A stretch of 64,000 bases of DNA, taken from the NCBI GenBank assembly GCA_004764695.1, contig SMSO01000035.1:308001-372000 (forward strand), read 5' to 3'. The translations under genes and the position numbers were made by a program. The notes under the pieces were generated by a model. The model saw only the letters and a list, made by a program, of their open reading frames with translations, searched no databases and was not told where the DNA came from. Positions within the stretch are counted from its first letter, which is position 1. The number at the start of each line of letters is the position of its first letter. This DNA comes from Schizochytrium sp. TIO01. Lineage: Eukaryota; Sar; Bigyra; Thraustochytrida; Thraustochytriidae. Positions 1-11,336 of the stretch are shown piece by piece.

Positions 1-1461
1 TCTCTTCAGCAGCGGCGCCATGTTGAGGCCGCACGAGATGCTGGAGTGCATATGATGTTTCTAAGCGGCAATGAGGCATTTTGGGGAATCCGCTGGGAAA
101 GCACTCCGACCTATACGTCAGGAAAAGCAAGCGTGGAATTGCGGAACGAAATGGACAATATTGCACTTGAGGAACCTAGGTCTATGGTGTGTTACAAGGA
201 GACTCAGGATATTCAAAAGATTGATCCACATCCAACATTGTGGACGGGAACCTTCCGCGATTCTCGCCCAATTAATCCGCAAGGAAGTCTGCCAGAGAAT
301 TCTTTGACTGGCCAGATATTTACAGTAAATGCTTGGCGGAATGATGTTCTTACAGTGCCTCGCCGATTTGCGCGTCTTCCAATTTGGTCTAACGCACACG
401 CAGTGACAAAGCTCTTGGATGAACCACCTTTGCGCCTTGCTTCGGACTACACCTACCTAGGAACCCAACCTGTGATCGGTCGCGGATGGGTAGAGCCTTG
501 GTCTATCCTTAAACAGGGTCTTTTAGGTCACGAGTGGGATGAAGATCTGGACAATGGCTATCGTCCTTCAGGAATGATTCGAATGAGTGAGACTCATGCG
601 GACAATGTTCAGTATATTCAGGATTCAGGCGCAACTTATGACACTGGTTCTGCAACACATCGGCTTACATTTTATCGAGCAGGGTTCTCACAGCAGCGAG
701 AGCAACAGCCGTCGAACGGAAAAGAAAACGAGTGTGATTCAATTAGCGGTTCTGAGTTCAATAACTCTTCTGCCATTGTTTTCGGTGCTGGAACGGTACA
801 ATGGACTTGGGGTTTAGACCCAATGCGTGATGATGAGAGCGCGCTAATCTCGCAGGTTCAGAACTCCTATGACACTCGAGTAGGGCTCGATCTTGCTGGT
901 CCTGACCGGGCAGTTCAACAAGCAACCATTAATATTTTCAGCCTCATGGGTGTTCAACCAGCTACGATGGAAAATGGCTTAATGCCAGGGCCAGCCCAGC
1001 CGAAACTTACGGACGAGTGGCTCACTGGCGTGAGTTGCGAGGTCACCGAATTTGCACCAAGTAGTCCAACCACAAGAGGAATTGTGGAAACACCTGGTCA
1101 AGGCCGGGTCGTACGAGTTCGTGTGAATGCGCCGATGGGGATCCTCATTGCAGGAGTTGAAGTTCGAGGTTTTGAAGATGATGATTCAAGCTACGGAAGT
1201 GAGGAGAGCAATTTATCCAGTCCAGAAGACGATGTATCGTGGTGGCGGGCCGGAAGTCATGACTTGGCCTATTTTGCACAGTTAATGTCGACTGCGGACT
1301 TATCAACGATGATAGCGTTCGATTTGGACCCATCTTGGGGTCGCCGCTGGACCGTCGCATGGTTGGCCAAATCATCGCCCCGAAAATTTGCTTGCCGCGT
1401 AACTAACGAGCACCTGCAAACTTCGCCCGCCTTTTACACGTCTTTACCATCCCTGAGTTAA
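1..1461 (+). CDS. N,N-dimethylformamidase beta-subunit-like protein, 5' truncated by window
   Basis: The frame is open from base 1 to TAA at 1459-1461, about 486 codons, so the real start lies upstream; the in-frame ATGs at 52 and 55 sit inside the conserved domain and are not credible starts. Family-like motifs seen are FLSGNEAFWGIRWE near the start, then MVCYKET, LWTGTFRDSR and a proline/asparagine-rich PENSLTGQIF segment. These match my knowledge of the C-terminal domain of the N,N-dimethylformamidase large subunit family, which is mainly bacterial. Bacterial members hydrolyse the C-N bond of dimethylformamide with a small partner subunit; the substrate here is unknown. No intron is needed. 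A Glu/Asp/Ser-rich insert lies late in the protein (about bases 1170-1240). The family call is fairly sure, the substrate is not. Confidence 0.8.
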   Translation, partial: SLQQRRHVEAARDAGVHMMFLSGNEAFWGIRWESTPTYTSGKASVELRNEMDNIALEEPRSMVCYKETQDIQKIDPHPTLWTGTFRDSRPINPQGSLPENSLTGQIFTVNAWRNDVLTVPRRFARLPIWSNAHAVTKLLDEPPLRLASDYTYLGTQPVIGRGWVEPWSILKQGLLGHEWDEDLDNGYRPSGMIRMSETHADNVQYIQDSGATYDTGSATHRLTFYRAGFSQQREQQPSNGKENECDSISGSEFNNSSAIVFGAGTVQWTWGLDPMRDDESALISQVQNSYDTRVGLDLAGPDRAVQQATINIFSLMGVQPATMENGLMPGPAQPKLTDEWLTGVSCEVTEFAPSSPTTRGIVETPGQGRVVRVRVNAPMGILIAGVEVRGFEDDDSSYGSEESNLSSPEDDVSWWRAGSHDLAYFAQLMSTADLSTMIAFDLDPSWGRRWTVAWLAKSSPRKFACRVTNEHLQTSPAFYTSLPSLS

Positions 1462-3199
1462 TAGCAGGGCGCCTGAGTGTTACAACTTTTGCACTTAGAA
1501 GTACCCTTCCAAGTTTTCTTTAAATCATTCAAATCACAGCAGCGGATGATAAAATCTGTAACCAACCTGTTTAGGCGCCATTTGAAAAAGGATCTTATTT
1601 GGTGGTCCACAGTAGGTCTATGATTAAAGGGGAACAGGAATAATAAAAATTAAAAAATAAAGTACAGCATTTGCTTGAAGAACTGAAAACAACACAAGAA
1701 ACAGGAAGAAGAGGTTATTGCTGGCGAATTTCTTCGTTGCTGCAGTATATATGGTCTTGTCGGAAAAGGCATACGATTGCAAAGTTTTGTTGAGACTATA
1801 ATAGTCAAGGGCGAAAGTTCACCACCCCGTGTGGTACTGGGAGTTGGTTTTGATAGAAACAGGACAAAGGTTAAAGAGAAACACTGAGATAATAAGTGAT
1901 TCCCCTAGCCTGGAAGAGAGGTAGATAGAAGACGTCTTGGTACTCTGGTCTAGAGCGAATCCTCTGAGAAAGTAGGACTCCATGGCAAGATGGAAAGTAC
2001 GAAATTACATGATTTATAATCTCTCTCGTCGTTAGATTTTCTTTGAAACCTTCGCTACCCAGATTTGGAGTTGCCGGGGCGCTCGGAAAGCTTAACTAGG
2101 CTGGTGTGTGGATGATGAGCATTGTTGAGACTCGAGAAACAGCAATTTCCTTTGAAACCTCTCGGGGTTCAAAGGCAATGTCCCGTAGGTGAACTTCGCA
2201 GCCTGTTACATTGCTCGCTACCTTTACAAGTAGACAATCACCATTTGTCATCTATAGAAAGAGAAATCGGGAAAGGGACTTCATTTTATTTTTTTTCCTA
2301 AAACATTAGTTTGCGCCAAGGGCAGACATTTTCAAGCACTTTCCAGATATCCAGGCTTGCTGTATGCTTGACAATCTCGGCAGACAATGATGAAATCTAA
2401 CTCGTTGAATTTGACGAATCTTACTTTTCCTAATACACACTTGAAAGACAAGTAAAACGAGCATCATTATATGGAATGAAATTGCAGCAAGACGAGAAAG
2501 AAAGAAAGAAAGAAAGAAAAATGGTACCTAGTACCTAATACGTAAGGAGAAAGAAAGAAAGACATTTTAAAAAAAGAAACGAAAAGAGTGAGAGGTAAGA
2601 GTTGACCAGACTGTCCGCCTTGCGTAGGTGCGACAACATTTGCGTGCCGTCATTGCATTAAAAACTATGAACTTAGGCTAATTGGAAGGTATAACAGTAG
2701 ATGAGCAAAATATGTGTTGGGCAACATTTGTGCGTTAAATCGGACCCAATATCTACTAACCTCTCATCATGAAAGGGATGTGCAATTGGACATAATTCGC
2801 ATGATGCGGAGTGATCTCGAATGCAAACCACTTTCTTTGTGAGCTCCGAGAAGGTTTGGTTGTTTGCGGGAATCCTGCATTGCAGACTCTACCTTGAGGG
2901 TCGCGCACGAACAGCACTACATACTAAACAACGTTGCGTGGAATATTGCGTACTACGGCTATATGTTTTAAAGAACGGGGTATCAAGGATAAGAACTACG
3001 TTACAGTATCTTGCTATCGCAGACACACAGTCTGCGTAAACTTCAAGCTGCAAACAAGCAAACCATATACAAAATTAGCCTGGAAATAAACTAAGGAAGG
3101 CAGCTTGTTCGGATCTGCAGCGCAGCATTTCACATTGTCCTCTCTCTACACATAAACTCTTTTCGATCGCATCATCAAGAATTGCAAGGATATCTGCCC
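1462..3199. other. intergenic, no gene seen
   Basis: AT-rich spacer with two GAAA microsatellites near 2496-2561. A 72-codon frame at 2821-3039 has no recognisable features and is not called. The last 100-200 bases should hold the promoter and leader of the membrane-protein gene that starts at 3200. Confidence 0.6.
2496..2521. repeat. (GAAA)n microsatellite
   Basis: About six tandem GAAA units are visible, with a second shorter GAAA tract at 2547-2561. Confidence 0.95.
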
Positions 3200-4693
3200 A
3201 TGGCCCGAGGAGCACATAATGGTATTGCGGTGGCGACAGTGTTGTTATTGACCTTGCTTTCAAGGCCCGTCAGAGGTTCCTACATACTAGACGAACACGG
3301 CAATCAAACTTTGGCCTCATTTGAATCGCCAAGGTTTCAATTTAGCCCTGATGCAGAGGGACAGTTGGGGGTCTTAGTAGGATTTAATACTTCTTGGTGT
3401 GAAGATGACTGCACAAATTTGCCAGAAAACTTCACAATGCCATCTGAGCCAGCAATCATGCTCCTCAACAGTTTTAGCTCTACCTGCTTCTTTTGCGGAT
3501 ATGCTAAACTTGCACTTATGGCACAAGAACTTGGTGCCATCGGCCTTTTACGCATAAGCGATCGTGTTCCAGGTCACGAATCTCGTGTCATCCAAAACCA
3601 CGAATCATGGGACGAAGCTCGAGAGGCAGAAGCTTTAGCTATGGAATTTTCACGTGAAAAAAAGGAATTGCTTAAAGTGGGTTCCTATGTGGAGCTTTGG
3701 AGTACAACAAACCCGTGGGTTGAAATGTATAACTCAGGATGGATCGCTGTGCAAGTACTCACAGGAGGAGCTAACCTGTTTGTTTCTTGTTGGGGAATAA
3801 TGAGACTTTTATCATTAAAGACAGCGACTCGTTTTCACAATGCAATCCTTTGCATTGCCCTGGAGGTAGTTGCTTCCTTGCTTCGAACCTTTTATTGCGC
3901 AACTGACCCAACTTGGAGTCGTGGAATTTTGACTTACTCTCAAGGGCGCTTCTTCATGACAATCAGTATTCCAGTGAGCTGGCTAGGCTCTACTGTTCTC
4001 TTCTTAGCATGGGAAGACCTCACCCAAGCCACACTGAAGCTCCGCACACATGGCAAAGCGACCCTCTCGAGTCGTGGACGAATCATATTTGTTACGTTTG
4101 CAATTTGTTTTTTTGTTGTAGATGTCACTCTTACCGTTGTTGCTGCCTATCGAGGTGTAGTGTTAGCTGAAGTTGCTCCCATCATGATGGGTATTGTAAA
4201 CCTCATCGTGGCAATCATGTTTATGGTTGCTGGTTGGCGCTTTACAAGTATGCTTCGCTCCATTAAACGCACAAACCAGTCCCGATCGGCAGACCCAACA
4301 CCGTCTGAGATCGACGCTATGCGCTGGCAGACGCGTTTCATGGAGTTCTGGACCTCGAATGATCCCTCTTTAAAGATGACTCGCAAACTAGTCAATACGT
4401 CTATCCTTATGTTGATCTCGACAGTGACTATCATTTTGTCAGGTTCAGAAGTGTCTTATACCCCGCTTGGTCGAGCTTTTATTCTTTTTGTGACATTCAT
4501 TTCTTTAGCAGGCCAGTCTATGCTTAAAATTTCTGCTTTCCGTTCTGGTAAAACACCATCCTCGTCTACTGCGAATGATGATACGAACCGTGATCCTACT
4601 ACCAAGGCATATGTCTCGCGTTCGAACAACGAGGATTACGGGTTGTCAATGGAGTCCTATTCAAGCAAGAAGGCAGTCGTCGCAGTTGCATAA
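3200..4693 (+). CDS. secreted PA-like domain fused to a 7-TM membrane region
   Basis: 497 residues from ATG 3200; the longer frame from 3182 begins with TTG and is not preferred. Residues 1-26 look like a signal peptide with a long Leu-rich core. Residues about 27-178 form a luminal or extracellular domain with N-glycosylation sequons (NQT, NTS, NFT) and paired cysteines (CEDDC, CFFC). The segment with cysteines, then KLALMAQELGAIGLL, resembles a protease-associated (PA) type fold; that comparison is by eye. Seven hydrophobic segments follow at about 181-203, 212-234, 249-272, 293-317, 326-350, 395-417 and 424-446, then a Ser/Thr/Asn-rich cytosolic tail. The layout resembles 7-TM receptor-like proteins with an N-terminal ligand domain. 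I see no enzyme motif. An AATAAA at 4852-4857 could serve as the poly(A) signal. Confidence 0.8.
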   Translation: MARGAHNGIAVATVLLLTLLSRPVRGSYILDEHGNQTLASFESPRFQFSPDAEGQLGVLVGFNTSWCEDDCTNLPENFTMPSEPAIMLLNSFSSTCFFCGYAKLALMAQELGAIGLLRISDRVPGHESRVIQNHESWDEAREAEALAMEFSREKKELLKVGSYVELWSTTNPWVEMYNSGWIAVQVLTGGANLFVSCWGIMRLLSLKTATRFHNAILCIALEVVASLLRTFYCATDPTWSRGILTYSQGRFFMTISIPVSWLGSTVLFLAWEDLTQATLKLRTHGKATLSSRGRIIFVTFAICFFVVDVTLTVVAAYRGVVLAEVAPIMMGIVNLIVAIMFMVAGWRFTSMLRSIKRTNQSRSADPTPSEIDAMRWQTRFMEFWTSNDPSLKMTRKLVNTSILMLISTVTIILSGSEVSYTPLGRAFILFVTFISLAGQSMLKISAFRSGKTPSSSTANDDTNRDPTTKAYVSRSNNEDYGLSMESYSSKKAVVAVA

Positions 4694-5323
4694 ATACTGC
4701 CCACAGTTTAATTGCAGGTGTGTCATCTCTCCAACGCTTCCTCAACATATGTTTCAAGAGCTACTCTGATAAGTAATCCTGTTAGGTATCGTCACGGTTT
4801 CTGCCACCGCTGTCATCATCGTTTTTGTTGTGTTGCTGTCAAATTTTAAAGAATAAAATTTTAATACCTCTCTATGAATCTTCTTCAACTCACATTCCTC
4901 ATTTTATCCTAAATTAGATCTCTACGCAGGTAATTTAAGGTTTGTAAGGCGTAATTCGGTTTTAGTCCAGGGCACCTTTTTATCTTCTTGAAAATGAAAT
5001 ATATCAAATTTCATCAGTCTGATCATAGAGAATGACTCTTGCATTATCAGTTTACAAAGAAATGTAATAGGTAGGTATGTCGGTAGGTATACAGGTAGGT
5101 GTAGCTTTCATCAGGTATTCATCAAGTTCTTTTACGGGCAAGCAAGATAAACGCCATGTATGGCGCAATTGGGTTTGACTCTAAAAAAGGGTAGTATAGT
5201 TGATGATCTGTGGTGATGGTAGTGACAACAAGAGAAAATTATAAGGTTTTTTGTTATGGATATTTCGCAAAGACACATGTTTGAAAGCCTGTTAAAGGAC
5301 TTGAATCGAAGATTGCATGAATT
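4694..5323. other. intergenic between convergent genes
   Basis: Holds the 3' ends of the 7-TM gene (+) and the small acylated-protein gene (-). It has a possible AATAAA poly(A) signal at 4852 and a GTAGGTAT-type repeat near 5070. No gene is seen. Confidence 0.6.
5068..5104. repeat. imperfect GTAGGTAT repeat
   Basis: Three spaced copies of a GGTAGGT core occur in 37 bases. Confidence 0.8.
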
Positions 5324-5449
5324 TTACTTCTTCTCAGCAGCAGGGGCAGCGGCAGGGGTCTCAGTCTTCTTCTCCTCTGTTGCACCAGCGGCGACGACGG
5401 CATCAGCCGGCTTCTCGCCGTCGGCCTTCTTGCTCTGGATGCAGCCCAT
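5324..5449 (-). CDS. 41-residue putative N-myristoylated/palmitoylated small protein
   Basis: On the minus strand, ATG at 5449-5447 lies in a strong context (A at -3, G at +4) and opens a 41-codon frame ending at TAA 5326-5324. It begins MGCIQSK. Gly2 with Ser6 fits the N-myristoylation consensus, Cys3 fits adjacent palmitoylation as in Src-family kinases or LAMTOR1, and KK follows at 7-8. The rest is Ala/Glu/Lys/Pro-rich and probably disordered, ending AAAPAAEKK. The biased composition and GC-rich codons contrast with the AT-rich flanks, which supports real coding. Expected location is the inner face of the plasma membrane or endomembranes; the function is unknown, perhaps a membrane-tethered adaptor. 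It is too short for routine gene finding. An upstream exon is unlikely because the acyl motif must be N-terminal. Confidence 0.7.
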   Translation of the reverse strand: MGCIQSKKADGEKPADAVVAAGATEEKKTETPAAAPAAEKK

Positions 5450-8400
5450 CTTGAAGATACACAAAGGAACTTAAGTCGTTCACGTCTGTAGTTGCTCTGT
5501 CCTTATAAGTTTAGAATTTGCTTCGCACGCAAGTTGCAGATTTGCTGCTCAGCTTTGTCACTCTGCAAGAAACCAGATGGCCACTACTACTAACGTTTCG
5601 CATAATAATCCATTAACCAAACAAGCAAATGTTAGGGGAAACTAGAAAAACGTTGTTTATTTAATTAAATTAAAAAAAAAAAATTAAGATAACTTCTTTT
5701 CTTCCTCTATTAGTTTGCTCTCTGCTACAGATATTTCATGGCAAAGTGATTGATTACACGCAGTAGCATTGTCAGCTTATGCTTTTCCACTTCTGCAGCG
5801 ACTAACACCACTCCTACTCCTTGCACGACTCACCAGTCAGTCAGCAACTTCTTGCCTCCTACCATCAACGCAAAAGTAATTGTTTTTTTCTTTTCTTCCT
5901 CTCAATTCAGATCGTGACTGTCTGTATTGAAAAGCTCCATAAAACGAAAAGCCTAGAGGGACAGGACCACAGAGTCTCTGGGGCTGCGAAGTTGTGTAAA
6001 CAAGCACTGAAGAAGTTGGGAGGCGAAGGTTTTGCTCGTTTGCACATCCGACTGGCCACCGGCTGAGACCAGCTTGGAGGTGATTCTCCCTTACACTATT
6101 TCTGTCTGATTCTATTTCTTGATTGTCAAAGGTCAGACTCCTACTCTGAACTTGAAACTCCTTAAGTAGGAATAGACCCAACCTAGTAAAACTTAGAATT
6201 TTAAAATAGAAGTTTTGGTGGAGACCACCGTTGGACCTGGGGGTGTGTGCTAGAAGGTGTGCACTGCTAGTATTCGAGGTTAGCATCACTATGGCAAAAG
6301 ATTCTAATTAGAGTTGTGGATAGTCAACTGCTAGTAGACGCGTCGCCAGGGCACTGGGTCTTGGACTTAAAATACTCAATGAATTAAATGATTCTAAAAA
6401 GTTCTTCATCCTGGATTTTTGCTGCAGGGCTCTGAACCCTGCAAGTTCGTAGGTCGTCATCATCTTCACATAATTAGCTTGCTGTGCGCGGAGTTATACG
6501 CTCGATCGTTTGCCACGTTCTCGTTGACCGCACGCCAGTTTTTGGCTGGCTGTCAGAAAGCTACTATACCCACCCGAGGAAGCAAACAAACGGTGGTTGG
6601 CGAGCTAATTCAACTCAGTTGCAAAGTTCCTGTTGTGGTGGCTCAATCTCAAATTTTTAGGGAAGGATCAGAAGATAATTAATTGTTTATTTGTAAGTCG
6701 CAGCTCAGAGAACTGTTTACTACGGGTGATAGTAAACTAATAGTACAAGTTTGCGTGTAGCATAAATGTATCACCGTCCAAGCTTAAAGGAAGATGGTAG
6801 GTACTAGATAGTAGGTGCAAACCTGCCGCTTGACTGACGATGCTAGCAACCTACTCACGCTGCACCCCTACATTCTTAGATGATAGGTCGTCTGCCAAGG
6901 CAGAGTGCCACGCTCATCTTGTCCTGTTTTACGTTGAAAGTGGCCCAAGCTTCAGGATTGTTAGCTTGCCAGGGTGTCCAGGCCAAGGCTTTCTCCAAGT
7001 CTTACAGTGGCCATGAAGACAACTTGAACTGAGCTGTGTGTGCTGTGGCAGAGACTGAGGCACTAGGTACTTATTGTTTGCACGTGCCGTGTGGAAAGCC
7101 TCGAATATACTTAATTGAAGTACCCGCCCGGTTGCTTGGAGGGCACTGAAGTTGTACCACTACATGATGCACAATACTAAGGACTTGAAGTTGTAAACAA
7201 AGTCAGGCAAGCCCGTGATCCACTGCAATAGGTAAGTTCCACCAGCCAATGGCCTTAATTATATATTTATATTTCAGATTTGAGGTTTTCACGCGCTGAG
7301 GCCTCGGATCGATTGCAATCCAACCACCGTTCTAGGAAATACCTTTTCACGTGCAATTATAGGAGTCTCTCCCCTGCTTGGCCTATTTAGTGTCCTCATA
7401 GGTATCCCAGGAGCATGGATGTAAAGCAATCGTGCCAGAGCTGAGCGAGTGATAGAACGGGCAAGCGGGCGAGCGAGTGAGTTGATCTTGCTCTGCATCT
7501 TGAATTTGTCCAATATCATGTACCTACCATATCTACCATACCATGCCAGAGTCGGAACCACGTAGACAATTTTCCACCAAACTTGTTAATGGTTCCTTTC
7601 GCATAGATTGGGCCCTGCTTCACGCTGGGGAATCAGCTTCACCTGTTGCGACTTGGAAATTTGTCAATGCTTTTAGAACCGATCATTGGTAGAGTTTCAG
7701 GTGCGACGCGGTGCGTAGCGCAGTGCTCCAGGTACTACCACTGGTTAGTTTGCTACTGCGAACCTCAAAAGCTACATAGCATCATGATACATGAGTGTGC
7801 GAAGCACCCACAAGAGCTGTAGAAGCGGATTACTGAAGGAAGTATTAAAAGAAGATCCAAGGATTCCTCCACAAATATATAGTTAGTTAGTATCAGAAAC
7901 AGCGGAATACCAAGAAACATTTGTCACATGGAAGTGCTTGATTAATAACTACGATGCAGCAAGATCTTTTCATCGGAATATTGCTTGTTGTATTTTTTTT
8001 GTAATGCTCAGTGTCGGCCCGAAAGAACAGGGGAAACTATACGAATAGATACACTCGGGCTTGGATGACACGAAAAATTTATTCGAGACCGGCTGGTTTA
8101 GAGACTTTTGGATCAAGAAACGGAATATTTGATAGTTTCCACTAAATAACTGAATGGGACGCCAAGATACTTTGAGGAATAGTGATATTTTTCCAAAAGT
8201 CCCAACTCAAGTTATTCTGTGGCAAGTACTAAAGGTCCAATACTCTGCCAATAAATTCCAACAGATAGTTGCGCGATCCCTTGTAGAAACCTAGGTAAAT
8301 ATTTGCGTCTAAACCCTAACAAATACTGGAACTTGAGCCACTCATAACATTCTTCTCTTCTCGAAATGTCAATGTCCCAGCACCTTACAAAGAATCTAAA

Positions 8401-9640
8401 AATCCCAACTTCCTCGGATTTGACCCAAGCCCAGGGTTATAGAAATCTGCCTATTGCACAAACTAAGAGTCTTGGACTATGGTTTTTGCCATCTAGGTCC
8501 TATACCTAGTAGTATGCGTTTTAAGAATGGGTTCTGCAAACCTTTGCACGTGCTTCTTCTTCCTGGTGCCGGACAGGCCGAGGGTCCGGGCCGCGATGAA
8601 TCGATACCAAAGCATCAAGAAGCAACAAGAGTCTCTAGAGAGTGATTGCTCAGGTACTCGAGAAGTGACTCATTGGTCGCTTGTTGCAGTAGCGTAGTAG
8701 TTTAACTTTAGCCTGATGCTGGACTTGCACACACCCAAGTGGACAAAATGACGACTAGAGCACGTTCCAAGCCGTCTATTGTTCAAGAATTAAGAGCTCT
8801 GTTTCTGGACATTCACCTTTCAAACTTAGATACCTAGGCGCCTACCCCGAGACCTTCTCATCAAGAGTGAAGCTCCTTGCGAAGTGGCCTCATTTGCTTT
8901 CGGGTTTTGCAACCCCAATCGGGTCTCTGACGAAATAGGTAATACGGACCCCTTTACTTCTGAATTGTGTACGCGATATTCTTAATCAAGAAACTTTACT
9001 ATTGACAACACTTCGATGAGGTCTCACTGCTGCTTGCTTCGTTGAGGCCGATGCAGCTGCAGAAAGTAGAGACTAATGCAGCACAAGGTACCTATTAGAT
9101 AGTAGACCAAACAGACCGGAGCTTAGGTAATCTTAAATGTGTAGAAACTAATGAAAGTGATCTTGACCGCTCCGGACACGCAGGTCGCCACCCTCAACAA
9201 AGCAATCGCCATGACAAGCTCCCACCAACCTGTGTCGTCATGGTAGCAGAGAAACTTTCGACGCCTTCACCGCAATCAAATGGGTCGGGCTCTTCCTTGG
9301 CTCTTCCTGGGCTTGGCGATGGACATCGATGACGATCTCAAATCTTGCGTTCAACTTGTGGATTGTAGCGCCATTATGCAGATGGGGTCGCCAGGATTTT
9401 GATTGCACTGGTCCATCCTTTCCTTCACTCATTCATAATTCCTCAGCGATGCTTGCCTTGGCCAGGAAACCTCATTTGCGCTAGGCCTCACACGTCACAA
9501 CCTTGGCTGCCTGCTGGTTTCGACCTCGTTTTGGCAGACCTCAAGTAAGACATGGGATCTGAGCTCAGTTGATAGACGTCAGCGTTTCAATCGTGGCTGA
9601 TGTGATGTGCACCGTGAACTGAGAAGTGTTAAGTCTTTGA

Positions 9641-9674
<34 letters not shown>

Positions 9675-9921
9675 GAACTTTACATACCTATTAGTATTGT
9701 TTACCACCGCCAAAGTGTTCACTCTGCTGCATACAAAAGTAGGAGTGCGCACTGTTCTGCTGGACCTTGCTAGAGTGGCTGCAATTGCTGCAGTACTGCA
9801 ACTCGAGGCGGCCGCAGACACTCTGTCCTTGCGTTAGGCTTCTTGCACTCGTCCTTGGGCTAGGCTTTGCTTTGCGTGCTAGAGGAGGCTTTGTGGGTCT
9901 TTGGGTTCGAGTCGAGGCAAG
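5450..9921. other. 4.5 kb intergenic, no convincing gene
   Basis: Scattered short frames only. The longest is on the minus strand at 5837-6286, about 149 codons from an ATG; it has no motif, signal or compositional bias and is not called. Other frames around 6419-6682, 7289-7561 and 9238-9432 look random. The right end holds a TTG repeat and the promoter of the COPI-associated gene; the left end holds the promoter of the 41-residue gene. Confidence 0.5.
9641..9675. repeat. (TTG)n microsatellite
   Basis: About twelve uninterrupted TTG/TGT units, about 250 bases upstream of the COPI-associated gene start, so possibly in its promoter or leader. Confidence 0.95.
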
Positions 9922-10443
9922 ATGGGTGATGACGATGGCTCGAAACGCAGACCCTGCTCTCTCATCTTCTTGACGGTCTTCTCATACCTGACGCTTTTCG
10001 CAGCTCTGCTGAATGGCGTCAGCTATGTGATTGGACTGATTGGTTCCGCCAAAATGTTTAAGAGTGATGCTGGAGATGCATGGTATCTCTTTTTCCTCAA
10101 CCTTTATGGTCTTCTTTTCGCAATTGGGCTTGTGTTCATTGAAGTCCGCTACAAAATCTTTTATGATCATTTCCCCGGATTCAAGAACTGGGTTATCCGT
10201 GGCTTCTACATTATTTTCGTAGGTATTCTCAGTCTTGGTCTGGCCACAGGATCGAACCCGTTCGAGGAGGGATCCACTGGATATGATGCCTGGGAGTCCG
10301 TTCGCAAGGCCTTTGCTTACATCCTCGTCGGTATAGGTCTCTTGTACATCCTTGGCGAGATCTTCTGCGTTCGCAAACATATGCAGAAAGTTAAGTCCAA
10401 CTATGTTGAGGACGGCTCTGTTATTCAGTCAAGCCTTGTTTAA
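9922..10443 (+). CDS. COPI-associated / Tvp15-like Golgi membrane protein
   Basis: 173 residues from ATG 9922 (MGDDDGSK), in context GCAAGATGG with A at -3 and G at +4; the frame extends 21 bases upstream only through a TTG. Four hydrophobic segments lie at about 11-38, 54-75, 90-110 and 130-150, with short polar ends. The layout and motifs such as the acidic/aromatic EVRYKIFYDHFPGF loop and a late LLYILGEIFCVRKH segment match the COPI-associated protein family, which includes yeast Tvp15. Known members sit in Golgi/endosomal membranes and associate with COPI or Tlg2 vesicles. The tail is short and basic then acidic, with no KKxx retrieval signal at the very end. No intron is seen. Confidence 0.75.
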   Translation: MGDDDGSKRRPCSLIFLTVFSYLTLFAALLNGVSYVIGLIGSAKMFKSDAGDAWYLFFLNLYGLLFAIGLVFIEVRYKIFYDHFPGFKNWVIRGFYIIFVGILSLGLATGSNPFEEGSTGYDAWESVRKAFAYILVGIGLLYILGEIFCVRKHMQKVKSNYVEDGSVIQSSLV

Positions 10444-11336
10444 GCAAGCCAATGCAAAATACAACTTTCTTTAAAGCTGAGGGTAATTTTTCTTTTACCT
10501 TTTTAAAAAAGAACCTCTGCTCTAAACCCTCCTCATGGCAAGGCCGGATTTGTCCCCTTCTTGCGCCACAATATATTGCGAACAAATCTCAGTTCTACCA
10601 ATATGTTTCTTCGGTTCCTTCGACAATAATACCAACGCTTCATGAAATTTCCCCCTCTTAACTCCCTAATGTTACTTTCTGTGTTCCATTTTAATGTCAT
10701 ATGTCTTCTCACTAAATATTCCAAATTAAAGTTGTACGTTTTAAGTGGTGTTTTGGTACGCAATATGCAAATTCGTTGGAATTCTACAATGTGTAACGCA
10801 GATTCAAGAACCCCTCTACCAGATCTCCACATCGAAAATTCGGACCCATCTCTTGTTACAAAAAGTTCTATAAAACCTCGACAACAAAATATAAAACATG
10901 CTTTTTAACTTCGTTGAAAGATGAGTCTAGTCGATTTTTACACACCGGCGGTCTCGATTTTAAGTCACCCCTTGTGGATAAGCCTGCAATATTCTGTCTC
11001 TAACGCGTTTTGCGATTGAAACTTAAACACTTCTGAAATCCAGATTTATAGATACAATGATAGTAGTATCCAGTACATTCTTAGGTTATTACTATTATTG
11101 ATAGGTAATACTAGGTATCTATAGTTACTTTCTTATTCTTTTACCTTTAACTTGTCTTTATTATAAACAGCATTCGTTGTCGCGGGTACCTTGGGGCTTT
11201 CGGGGGATGGTGAGCGAGGGATGCCAAGCGCTGTAAACCGGCAAGCCCTGAGCCTTGCAAGTGTCAACGCTGAAGTTTGACTTGCTGAGTAACTTGAGAA
11301 CGAGTTCTAACCAGCTAAACACTGTTGAAGTAGACG
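10444..11336. other. intergenic, no gene seen
   Basis: AT-rich 3' flank of the COPI-associated gene followed by the 5' flank of the phosphatase gene. Frames at 10452-10661, 10642-10908 and 10533-10832 (minus) overlap one another, lack features and are not called. Confidence 0.6.

Noticed and set aside
5837-6286. Minus-strand frame of about 149 codons
   Set aside because: No domain, signal or composition bias, and surrounding frames are equally random. A frame this long can occur by chance in several kilobases of spacer.
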